This document shows positions 1 through 7,498 of a stretch of 19,708 nt of DNA, piece by piece. The notes below the pieces were generated by a model, which searched no databases, was not told the origin of the DNA, and was given only the letters and a program-made list of their open reading frames with translations. The DNA is taken from assembly GCA_016782825.1 (NCBI GenBank), contig JADHXT010000018.1:1-19708 (forward strand). The letters run 5' to 3'. The translations under genes and the position numbers were made by a program. Numbering within the stretch: the first letter of the stretch is position 1; every line of letters starts with the position of its first letter. Origin of the DNA: Candidatus Brocadiia bacterium (lineage in GTDB: Bacteria; Planctomycetota; PUPC01; DSUN01).

Positions 1-1013
1 GCGGAGGACACGGTGGGAGCGTTCCACTTGAGGAGGTCCATGGTCCCCTGGTCGCCGAAGATGTAGAAGCTGCTGCCGTTGCCGTTGCCGAAGTTGGTGC
101 AGTAGTTCACCATAAAGCCCTCGGGATAGGTCCAGAGGGCTTCCACGTGGTCGGGGCAGGTGAAGCGGTGTTCGTCCTTCCAGGTGAAGGTGCCGCCCAT
201 GCACACGGCGCTGGTGGGGCAGGTGGCGCCGGTGATGTAGTGCACGAGGTCGATGAAGTGGCTGCCGAGCCCGGGGACGGGGCCGTCGGAGAACTCGCGG
301 TAGCCGTACCACGCGCTGTAGAGCTTGGCATCGAAGGGCCGCGCGGGGCGGTCCAAGAGGAACTCCTTCCAGTCCACGTCCTTGGGCTCGACGGGCTTGA
401 TGCGGGAGTACCAGTAGGGCTTGGTGCTGTTGCGGTGCTGCTCGATGCGGGCCACCTTGCCCAGGACGCCGGTCTGGTAGAGCTTGCGGGCGCCGGCCAT
501 GCTGGGCAAGCTGCGCAGTTGGGTGCCGATCTGGCACACGATGCCGCTGGCCTTCACCGCGTCGACGCAGCTCTTGAGCTTACCGAAGTCCATGGCGAGC
601 GGCTTCTCGCAGTAGGCGTCCTTCTTGGCCTTGGCGGTGGCCTCGAGGTGTGCCGTGTGCTGGTGGTCGCACGAGGCGATCATCACGGCGTCGATGTCCT
701 TGCGTGCGACCACGTCGCGGTAGGAGACCACCTGGACGGCCTCTCGCCCGAACCATTCCTTGGCCTTGGCCGCGGCGCGCTCGCGGGCGATGCGCCACGG
801 GTCGCACACCACGGTCACTTCGGCGTTCTGCGCCTTGGCGTGGGTGTGGATGCCCCGCATATGGGCGTTCACGCCGCGGCCGCCGCAGCCGATGAGGCCG
901 ATGGCGATGCGCTCGTTGGCGCCGAGAATGCGAGAGTAGCTCGACGCGGCGAGGGCTGCGGCGCCCGCCGAGGCGAGCCGAAGGAAGGTGCGGCGAGGGG
1001 AGCGATGCGACAC
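1..1013 (-). CDS. Tat-exported Gfo/Idh/MocA-family oxidoreductase (3'-truncated by window edge)
   Basis: This is the first 337 residues of an NAD(P)-dependent sugar or inositol dehydrogenase-like protein; the rest lies beyond position 1. The start is GTG at 1013-1011, preceded by GGAGGT with a 6-nt gap. The N-terminus has a Tat signal (PRRTFLRLA at residues 6-14, then an Ala-rich hydrophobic stretch to about residue 32). A Rossmann nucleotide-binding loop follows (IGCGGRG, 41-47). The family EKP motif is intact (CEKPLA, K137). The C-terminal alpha/beta substrate domain is entered with GSHFIDLVHY, but the usual DxGxH motif reads GLGSH, so its Asp is missing. The substrate cannot be told from sequence. 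Export by Tat implies that it folds with its cofactor in the cytoplasm before crossing the membrane. It lies downstream of glgC on the same strand but has its own promoter, so it is probably not part of the glycogen unit. Confidence 0.93.
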   Translation of the reverse strand, partial: MSHRSPRRTFLRLASAGAAALAASSYSRILGANERIAIGLIGCGGRGVNAHMRGIHTHAKAQNAEVTVVCDPWRIARERAAAKAKEWFGREAVQVVSYRDVVARKDIDAVMIASCDHQHTAHLEATAKAKKDAYCEKPLAMDFGKLKSCVDAVKASGIVCQIGTQLRSLPSMAGARKLYQTGVLGKVARIEQHRNSTKPYWYSRIKPVEPKDVDWKEFLLDRPARPFDAKLYSAWYGYREFSDGPVPGLGSHFIDLVHYITGATCPTSAVCMGGTFTWKDEHRFTCPDHVEALWTYPEGFMVNYCTNFGNGNGSSFYIFGDQGTMDLLKWNAPTVSS

Positions 1014-1063
1014 GGCGAGACCTCCGAGAGGAGTGACGGGCGGAACGAGTCACGGCGCATTGC

Positions 1064-1091
1064 ATCATAGCGCATGGCCCGTGCGGGTCAA
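1064..1091 (-). promoter_or_regulatory. sigma-70-type promoter for the Gfo/Idh/MocA gene at 1013
   Basis: Read on the minus strand, TTGACC (1091-1086) is followed by a 16-nt spacer and TATGAT (1069-1064). Each hexamer matches the consensus at 5 of 6 positions. The predicted transcript start is near 1057, giving a leader of about 43 nt that contains the GGAGGT ribosome-binding site. It separates this gene from glgC upstream. Confidence 0.65.
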
Positions 1092-1136
1092 GCGATGCCT
1101 GCCAACTGAAGCTGGTGTGTGGTGGAGTGGCCGCGG

Positions 1137-2390
1137 TCAGGCGTAGTGGCGCTCGCGGGGGATCACGGTCACCCCCTGCTCCGTGACGATGTAGCGCTTC
1201 GAGTCCTCGGCGTGCTCCACACCCACGCGGGTGCCGTCGGCCACGTACACGCCCTTGTCGATGATGGCCTTGTGGATGCGGCATCCGCGGCCCACCAGGG
1301 TGCCTTCCATGAGGATGGATTCGGAGACATGGGCGCCTTCGTCGATGCGCACGGAGGGAGACAGGACGCTGTGCTCCACGCGGGCGCCGCTGATGATGCA
1401 GCCGGGCGAGATGAGCGTGTCGGTGACGATGCCGGACTGGAACACCGTCTTGGCGGGAGGCTCATTGCTGGGGAAGGTGCGGATGGGCCACGCCGGGTCG
1501 TAGAGGTTGAAGGCGGGGTCGATGGCCACGAGGTCCATGTTGGCTTCCCAGTAGGCATCGAGGGTGCCCACGTCGCGCCAGTACTTGGCGGGCTTGCGGT
1601 TCTCGTCCTGGAAGTCGTGCGCGTACACGCAGTGGGTGTGAATCATTTTGGGGATGATGTCTTTGCCGAAGTCGTGGTTGGACGGGGTCTTGGCATCGTT
1701 GGCGACTTCGCGCACGAGGGTGGCGGTGTCGAAGAGATACACGCCCATGGAGGCGAGGCAGAGGTCGGCGGAGCCGGGGATGGTGGGCGGGTCGCTGGGC
1801 TTCTCCTGGAAGTCGATGATGCGGTTGTTTTCGTCGACGACGGCGACACCGAACTCGCGGGCCTGCTCGCGGGGGACGGGGATGCAGGCGAGGGTCATAT
1901 GGGCGTTCTTGTCCAGGTGTGCGCGCGCCATGGCGCGGTAGTTCATCTTGTAGACGTGGTCGCCGGACAGGATGATCACGAGGTCGGGACGCTCGCGCTC
2001 GAGGGTGTAGATGTTCTGGTAGATGGCATCGGCGGTGCCCTGATACCAGGTGTCGCCGATGCGCTGCTGCGGCGGAATGGTGTGGACGAACTCGCCGAGG
2101 GCGTGGCTGAGGATGTTCCAGCCGAAGTGGATGTGGGTGTCGAGCGAGTTGCTCTTGTACTGGGTGAGCACGAAGATACGCCGCACGCCGGAGTTGATGC
2201 AGTTGGAGAGCACAAAGTCGATGATCCGGTAGGTGCCGCCGAAGGGGACGGCGGGCTTGGCTCGGTCGCGGGTGAGCGGGTAGAGCCGCTGGCCTTGGCC
2301 GCCGGCGAGGACGAGGGCAATGATCTTGGGGCCGTGGGCGCGACCGTAATCGAGGAGTTCGAGCGGCTGGCTGGATGATGAGAAATGCAG
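1137..2390 (-). CDS. glgC: Glucose-1-phosphate adenylyltransferase (ADP-glucose pyrophosphorylase)
   Basis: GlgC makes ADP-glucose from ATP and glucose-1-phosphate, the committed step of bacterial glycogen synthesis, in the cytoplasm. Numbered from a CTG start at 2390, the protein has 417 residues. It shows the nucleotide loop GGQGQRL (30-36), KPAVPFGG, RIIDFVLSNCINSG, WYQGTADA (115-122), the metal-binding SGDHVYKMNY (D144) and the glucose-1-phosphate-binding FQEKP (K197). E. coli GlgC has the last two residues at D142 and K195, so the spacing is almost identical. A left-handed beta-helix fills roughly residues 290-417. The only standard start upstream is TTG at 2459, which would overlap the receiver gene by 67 nt and add an Arg-rich segment. 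CTG lies 8 nt after AGGAG and fits better. It is the last gene of the glycogen cluster. The function is secure; the exact start is not. Confidence 0.95.
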   Translation of the reverse strand: MHFSSSSQPLELLDYGRAHGPKIIALVLAGGQGQRLYPLTRDRAKPAVPFGGTYRIIDFVLSNCINSGVRRIFVLTQYKSNSLDTHIHFGWNILSHALGEFVHTIPPQQRIGDTWYQGTADAIYQNIYTLERERPDLVIILSGDHVYKMNYRAMARAHLDKNAHMTLACIPVPREQAREFGVAVVDENNRIIDFQEKPSDPPTIPGSADLCLASMGVYLFDTATLVREVANDAKTPSNHDFGKDIIPKMIHTHCVYAHDFQDENRKPAKYWRDVGTLDAYWEANMDLVAIDPAFNLYDPAWPIRTFPSNEPPAKTVFQSGIVTDTLISPGCIISGARVEHSVLSPSVRIDEGAHVSESILMEGTLVGRGCRIHKAIIDKGVYVADGTRVGVEHAEDSKRYIVTEQGVTVIPRERHYA

Positions 2391-2392
2391 GG

Positions 2393-2818
2393 CTAGTTCT
2401 CCTGGCGGGTGTGGTCGGCGTCGTCGGCGGGAGAGTCGTTGGCTGTGTGCCGCCTGCAAGGTCGCTTGGCGAGCACTTGCTCGATCTCTGCGAGCAGAGT
2501 CGAGAGGTCGCCGCTGGCCTTGATGACGTAAGCGTCGGCGGACCAGCTCATGAAGTTGTCGCGGTACTGTGCGTAGGCGGTGTGGATGATCACGGGGAGT
2601 GCGTTGTCCTCGGCGAGCAGGCGGCCGAGGGTTTCGATGCCGTCCATGCCCGGCATGGCGATATCGAGAATCACCAGGTCGGGGCGCTCGGAGCCGATGT
2701 GCTCGAGGGCGGCCGGGCCGCTGTGAACGAGCGACACCTGATAGCCGGCGTCATCGAGCTCCTCTTTGACCATCAGACCCTGACTGACTTCGTCGTCAAC
2801 GAGAAGGATGTGAGTCAT
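2393..2818 (-). CDS. Stand-alone CheY-like response regulator receiver protein
   Basis: This 141-residue protein is one receiver domain with no DNA-binding or enzymatic output domain. It has the acidic pair D8-D9, the phospho-acceptor D52 in LVILDIAMPGMDG, the switch residue T80 (HTAY) and the conserved lysine K100 (YVIKAS, with Ala where Pro is usual). A polar tail of about 20 residues, rich in Asp, Arg and His, follows the receiver fold. The ATG at 2818 lies 5 nt after the histidine kinase stop codon, and the ribosome-binding site is inside the kinase gene, so the two are translationally linked and are almost certainly cognate partners. With no output domain, it probably acts by binding a partner protein or by passing phosphate on in a relay. 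Its position directly before glgC makes glycogen metabolism a plausible target, but that is inference. Confidence 0.93.
   Translation of the reverse strand: MTHILLVDDEVSQGLMVKEELDDAGYQVSLVHSGPAALEHIGSERPDLVILDIAMPGMDGIETLGRLLAEDNALPVIIHTAYAQYRDNFMSWSADAYVIKASGDLSTLLAEIEQVLAKRPCRRHTANDSPADDADHTRQEN
2397..2403 (-). promoter_or_regulatory. Ribosome-binding site that suggests a CTG start for glgC
   Basis: On the minus strand, AGGAGAA lies across the last codons of the receiver gene, with AGGAG at 2403-2399. The next glgC-frame codon at start distance is CTG at 2390-2388, 8 nt downstream. There is no in-frame ATG, GTG or TTG between TTG 2459 and the conserved core. This site is the main reason for preferring the shorter protein. 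Confidence 0.5.
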
Positions 2819-2823
2819 GGCGG

Positions 2824-5800
2824 CTAGCTCCGCTCTTCGGGTTTGGAGTTGTCGGGCAAGGGCAGCGTGACGGTGAAGGTACTGCCGACGTCGGGCTCGC
2901 TGCGAACAGTGATGTCGCCTCCGTGATCGTGGATGATCTTGTGGCTGACCGACAGGCCGAGGCCCGTGCCACCCACCTTCGTAGTATAGAACGGCTGGAA
3001 CAAGTTGTCGAGTACATCGCTGTCCATGCCCTGGCCGGTGTCGGCCACGCTTGCGATGGCATAGGAGCCGTCGCTGCGCGTGGCAATGGTGAGCGTGCCA
3101 CCGGACGGCATGGAGTCGATGGCGTTTTGCACGAGGTTGATGAACACCTGGCGGATCTGGTCGGGGTCGAAGCGAAGGATAGGGCAGTCGGGCGAGAGAT
3201 TCTTGACAAGCTCCACGCCGCGTTCGGCGAGCAGGTTCTCGTGGAACGAGCAGACGGCCTCGATGAGCTCGTCGAGGTCGCGTTCGCGGAGGATGGGGTT
3301 GCCGGGCTTGGAGAAGTTCATCACGTTGGCGAGAATCTGCTCCAGGCGTTCCACCTCGTCGAGGATGATCTGGGCGTTGCGCTCGACGCGGTCGAGGCGC
3401 TCGGGGGCTCGGAGGACGGAGCGTGCGAAGCCGCCGATGGTGACGAGGGGATTGCGGATTTCGTGGGCCACGTGGGCCGCCAGGCGTCCGACGGTGGCGA
3501 GGCGCTCGGCGCGCACGAGGCGATCCTGGGCGTCCTCGAGTTGCTGGAACTGCTCGGCGAGGCGCTTGTAGGCCGACGCGGCCGCGATGGCGGCACCGGC
3601 GTGGGAGGCGAAGGTCTGGAGCATCTCCACTTGGTCTTCGGTGATGGCTTGGCCGGTGTAGATGTTGTCGGCCACCAGGACCCCCAGGGGGCGGCCATGA
3701 GCGAGCAGGGGCACGGAGACGAACTGGGGCGCCTGCAGCAGCGAGTTGAGTCCCTCGGGCACGGCGGGGTCGCTGATGGCATCGGTCACGACGATGGGCG
3801 TTCGGTCCATGATCGTGCGGATCAGCACGTGGGTGGTGTCTGAAAGGGGAACGCGGATCTGGCGTGCGATGGCCTGCATGGAGGCGTCGGCGCCGTCCTG
3901 GGGCTGGTCCACGAGATGGAGCATGTGCTCGCCGAGCGTGAGGGGATGCATGGCGAGGTCGTGCCAGATGCGGCTGGCCTCCTCGCCGGAGGCGGGCCCC
4001 ACAGCCAGGCGGCCCTCCAGCAGATCGCCCTCGTCGTTGAGCAACAGGAGGAGGGCGCGATTGAAGCCGAGGCCGGGGCCTGCCGTCACGCACGCGAGCA
4101 CCAGGCGCAGCAGACGGTCGAGGTCGAGCGCTCCCTGCATGGCCTGACTGAGCTTCTGGAGGAGGGAAAGCTGGTTGACGCGATGCACGTGTTCGGTCAC
4201 GTCAAAGGTCAGGCGGATGACCTGCTCAACCTTGCCGGCTGCGTCGCAAATGGGGGCGAACACGTTCTCGTAGTGGCGGGTTCCATGCTCCACGAGCATG
4301 GGCTGGTTGGTGCGATGGGTCTCGCCGGTTCCCAGTGCGCCGGCCACGGGGCAGTCGGGGCAGATGGCCTCTTCCTGGCGGCAGATCTCGTGGCACGTGT
4401 GCCCCACCAGGCTCTTGCCTCCGTTGAACCAGCGATCGAGAGTGCTGTTGCTCCACTGGATGGTGTAGTCGGGGTCGATCAGGGCGAGGCCGGCACCCAT
4501 GGCCGACACAATGTCGTTGAGCTTCTTGCGCTCGCGAAGGACCGCGTCCTGGGCTTGGCGGCGTTCGGTGATGTCGTTGAAGAAGATCAGAGCATGACGG
4601 TCGCCCGTACGCGTCACCGGGCGGATGGTGAGATCCACGATGCGTTCGTCGCCGGTGCCGAGGGTGACGTGCGCGGCAGGGAAGGAGGCCACCTCGTCGT
4701 GGTCGATCACTCGCGATACCGTCTGGCGGATGCGGGCGGGATCGAGCACGTGGAAGTGGAAGAAGTCGTGGAAGTGGCCAGCAACGAGATCGGCACGCGC
4801 CACGCCGACTGCGGCACAGGTGGCGTCGTTCACCGCCTGGATGTTGAGCTCGTCGTCCACGACGGCGATGGCGGATGGGATGGAGGCCAGGATGCTTTCG
4901 TCGAGGTCTTTCAGATGGGCCACTTCTTCGTAGATACGCGAGCTGGCGATGGCTTGGGCGATCTGGTCGGCGAGGGTCTCGATGGCCGTCACGTCGGTTT
5001 CATCGAAGGCGCCGACTTGGGGGCACTCGATGTTGATGACGCCGGCGGTCGCCCCGGCGATGCAGATGGGCACGCAGAGCTCCGACCGCGAGAGCTGCTC
5101 TTCCGGGAAGGCGAGGTGATACTCGGCATCGAGACTCACGTCGCTGGCCATGCGGGTCTTGCCTGTCTTCGCCGCCCAGCCCACCATGCCCACGCCGATG
5201 GGCTGGCGGTAGCCGATGACGGATTCGGCATCGTAGGAGCCCGCCTGTGCCGCGAGCACCACCTCGTCGGTGGCCCCGTCGACGGTGAAGAGGGACACAT
5301 CGTAGTAGGCGAAGTGCTGCTGAATGAGCTGGGCGGTCTGGTGGAGCAGCGCGTCGATGTCAAAGGTGCCGAGGGCGGCGCGGGCCACCTCGTTGATGAT
5401 GGCGAGCTGGCGAGAGCGCTTCTTCTCCACCGCGTAGAGGCGAGCGCGGCCCACGGCGATGGCCGCCTGCTCCGCCACCTCGAGCAGCAGGTCCACCTGC
5501 TCTTGGGCAAAGGGCTCCCGCCGCGAGCGGAAGAAGCCGATCACCCCAAGAGGGCGAGCCGAGGAGATGAGCGGCAGCAGGATGCACGACACGAAGCCCC
5601 GGGCCGCCAGCTCCGGGTCGGTCGCCAAGGGGGTGCTGGCGGTGAGGTCGTCGAACACAAGGGGTTCCGCTGTGGCGGCCACTTGGCCAAAGAGGTGCCC
5701 TTGAAGGTCCACGAGCACTCGCTCGAGGTGAGGCGCGTCGGCGGATGGCGAGAACTCGTGCAGCCGCATGCGTCGCCCGCCGTCCTCCAGCAGGCCCACC

Positions 5801-5949
5801 ACCAGGCCGTCGTGGGCGGCGAAGCTTTGTGTCTCGCGGGCCAGCACCGCCAGAATCTCGTCGATCTCCAGTGTGGAGTTGATGACCTTGGAGATCTCGT
5901 AGAGGCCGTGCAGCCAGTGCGGGGGCTTGTTGTGGTGGGCTTGCGTCAT
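2824..5949 (-). CDS. Soluble multi-sensor histidine kinase (GAF-GAF-PAS-PAS-GAF-HisKA-HATPase)
   Basis: This 1041-residue sensor kinase has no transmembrane segment or signal peptide, so it should sense a cytoplasmic signal. Approximate domain order: GAF 1-175, GAF 180-345, PAS 350-470, PAS 475-595, GAF 593-790, HisKA 800-870, HATPase_c 910-1035. The phospho-acceptor is H829 in AHEIRNPL. The ATP-binding N box has N942 (NLVQNAID), followed by DTGQGMD and GGTGLGLS. The second PAS domain carries four cysteines, C519, C523, C530 and C533 (CHEIC then CPDC), which could bind a metal or act as a redox switch. ATG 5949 lies 40 nt after the glgA stop and lacks a clear Shine-Dalgarno sequence. An out-of-frame ATGACGCAATGA immediately precedes the start. 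The cognate receiver gene follows after 5 nt. The ligand is unknown. Confidence 0.96.
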   Translation of the reverse strand: MTQAHHNKPPHWLHGLYEISKVINSTLEIDEILAVLARETQSFAAHDGLVVGLLEDGGRRMRLHEFSPSADAPHLERVLVDLQGHLFGQVAATAEPLVFDDLTASTPLATDPELAARGFVSCILLPLISSARPLGVIGFFRSRREPFAQEQVDLLLEVAEQAAIAVGRARLYAVEKKRSRQLAIINEVARAALGTFDIDALLHQTAQLIQQHFAYYDVSLFTVDGATDEVVLAAQAGSYDAESVIGYRQPIGVGMVGWAAKTGKTRMASDVSLDAEYHLAFPEEQLSRSELCVPICIAGATAGVINIECPQVGAFDETDVTAIETLADQIAQAIASSRIYEEVAHLKDLDESILASIPSAIAVVDDELNIQAVNDATCAAVGVARADLVAGHFHDFFHFHVLDPARIRQTVSRVIDHDEVASFPAAHVTLGTGDERIVDLTIRPVTRTGDRHALIFFNDITERRQAQDAVLRERKKLNDIVSAMGAGLALIDPDYTIQWSNSTLDRWFNGGKSLVGHTCHEICRQEEAICPDCPVAGALGTGETHRTNQPMLVEHGTRHYENVFAPICDAAGKVEQVIRLTFDVTEHVHRVNQLSLLQKLSQAMQGALDLDRLLRLVLACVTAGPGLGFNRALLLLLNDEGDLLEGRLAVGPASGEEASRIWHDLAMHPLTLGEHMLHLVDQPQDGADASMQAIARQIRVPLSDTTHVLIRTIMDRTPIVVTDAISDPAVPEGLNSLLQAPQFVSVPLLAHGRPLGVLVADNIYTGQAITEDQVEMLQTFASHAGAAIAAASAYKRLAEQFQQLEDAQDRLVRAERLATVGRLAAHVAHEIRNPLVTIGGFARSVLRAPERLDRVERNAQIILDEVERLEQILANVMNFSKPGNPILRERDLDELIEAVCSFHENLLAERGVELVKNLSPDCPILRFDPDQIRQVFINLVQNAIDSMPSGGTLTIATRSDGSYAIASVADTGQGMDSDVLDNLFQPFYTTKVGGTGLGLSVSHKIIHDHGGDITVRSEPDVGSTFTVTLPLPDNSKPEERS

Positions 5950-5988
5950 TGCGTCATGGTTCCAGACGAGACCCAGGGCCTGCCGTGG

Positions 5989-7452
5989 CTACGCGCCACG
6001 GGCCAGCAGCGCGGCGTAGAGCGCGAGGTAGGCCCCCGCGCTTCGGTCCCACGACCAGTCCTGCTCCATGCCCGTGCGTCGGAGGCGTTGCCAGTGCCGC
6101 GGGTGCGAATAGAGCTTGAGCGCGCGCACAATGGTGACGAGCAGAGCTCGGGGCGAGTAGCTCTGGAAGCTGAAGCCGTTGGCGGTGCCCTTGCCCATGC
6201 TGCTGGGCGTGCAGTTGGTGATGGTATCGGCCAGACCGCCGGTCTTGCGCACGACGGGCACGGCGCCGTAGCGCAGCGAGTAGAGCTGATTGAGGCCGCA
6301 GGGCTCGTAATGGGATGGCATGAGGAACAGGTCGGCGCCGGCTTCGATGCCGTGGGCCAGCGCATTGTCGAACATGATGTTGGCGCTGAACTTCGTGGGA
6401 TACTGGGCGCCCAGCTTGGCGAAGAGCTTGTGGTACTTCTCGTCGCCCGTGCCGAGGAGCACGAACTGGACGTCGAGGGCCATCAGCTCGTCCATGATGT
6501 CCGCGATCAGGTCGAGGCCCTTCTGGTCGGCGAGCCGCGAGATGAGGCCGATGAGGGGGGCGTCGGACAGGGGCAGGCCACCGTGCTTCTGGAGGGCGCG
6601 CTTGCAGGCGAGCTTGCCGGAGGTGTCGGCCGGAGTGTAGTTGGCGGGAATGAGCGGGTCCGTAGCGGGGTCCCACACGGAGTAGTCGATGCCGTTGAGG
6701 ATGCCGTGCAGGTCGGCCGCCCGCTCGCTGAGGACCCCTTCGAGGCCGCAGCCGAATTCGGCCGTCTGGATTTCCTTGGCGTAGCTCGAGGACACGGTGC
6801 TGAGCACGTCGGCGTGCACGAGGCCGCCCTTCAGCAGGTTGGTCTTGCCGTAGAACTCCAGCCCGTCGATGGCGAAGTGTTCCTTGCCGAGGCCAGTGAG
6901 GGCAAAGGCCTCAGCGGCAAACACGCCCTGGTAGGCGAGGTTGTGGATCGTGAGGAGCGACCGGGAGCGAGCGGGCGCGGCATGGGCGTAGAGTGTCTTG
7001 AGGTAGAGCGGCACCAGGGAGGTCTGCCAGTCGTTGCAGTGGAAGACGTCGGGCACCCAGTCGAGGGCGAGGGTGGCCTGCACGACGGCGCGAGAGAAGA
7101 AGACGAAGCGCTCGCAGTTGTCGGGGTAGTCGCCGGTGGGCGTGCCGTAGAGATCCTCGCGATCGAAGTAGTCGGCATTGGCCACGAAGTAGACGGGCAC
7201 GTCGGCATCGGGCAACGTGGTGCTCAGGATGGCCGCGGTGGGCGTGTGGGAGCCAACGGGCACGGTGAAGCGGATCCCGGTGTCGAGCACCTGGTCGGCC
7301 AGCTTTTCGCGCACGGGCCGAAAGTAGGGGAGGATGAGGCGCACGTCGCAGTGGCGTCGGCGAAGGGCCTTGGGGATGGCACCGGCCACATCGGCCAGGC
7401 CCCCTGTCTTCGCGTAGGGCACGGCCTCGGTGGTGACAAACAGGACTCGCAT
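5989..7452 (-). CDS. glgA: Glycogen synthase (ADP-glucose:starch glucosyltransferase, GT5)
   Basis: GlgA transfers glucose from ADP-glucose to the non-reducing end of an alpha-1,4-glucan in the cytoplasm. The protein has 487 residues, close to the usual 475-490 for bacterial GlgA. It begins MRVLFVTTEAVPYAKTGGLA, with the ADP-glucose-binding KTGGL motif at K15. The second Rossmann lobe has GLISRLADQKGLDL and the catalytic-site segment PSHYEPCGLNQ, with E383 matching E. coli E377. It ends with KTGGLADTI and a C-terminal helix. The ATG at 7452 was chosen because it starts the conserved fold and follows AGGGAG by about 6 nt; an in-frame upstream codon at 7512 would overlap the previous gene. It lies 46 nt after the GalT-like gene and 40 nt before the histidine kinase gene, inside the glycogen cluster. 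Confidence 0.97.
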   Translation of the reverse strand: MRVLFVTTEAVPYAKTGGLADVAGAIPKALRRRHCDVRLILPYFRPVREKLADQVLDTGIRFTVPVGSHTPTAAILSTTLPDADVPVYFVANADYFDREDLYGTPTGDYPDNCERFVFFSRAVVQATLALDWVPDVFHCNDWQTSLVPLYLKTLYAHAAPARSRSLLTIHNLAYQGVFAAEAFALTGLGKEHFAIDGLEFYGKTNLLKGGLVHADVLSTVSSSYAKEIQTAEFGCGLEGVLSERAADLHGILNGIDYSVWDPATDPLIPANYTPADTSGKLACKRALQKHGGLPLSDAPLIGLISRLADQKGLDLIADIMDELMALDVQFVLLGTGDEKYHKLFAKLGAQYPTKFSANIMFDNALAHGIEAGADLFLMPSHYEPCGLNQLYSLRYGAVPVVRKTGGLADTITNCTPSSMGKGTANGFSFQSYSPRALLVTIVRALKLYSHPRHWQRLRRTGMEQDWSWDRSAGAYLALYAALLARGA

Positions 7453-7498
7453 GCGGGTCTCCCTGTAGCGGCCCCCCAAGCGGGGCCTGCTGCGGCAC

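Noticed and set aside
1092..1136. Terminator after glgC
   Set aside because: I searched the spacer and found no stem followed by a T tract. Readthrough into the Gfo/Idh/MocA gene cannot be excluded.
5944..5960. Short ATGACGCAATGA frame just before the histidine kinase start
   Set aside because: It is a three-codon frame created by a repeat of ATGACGCA. It is too short and lacks a ribosome-binding site, so I cannot claim a leader peptide.
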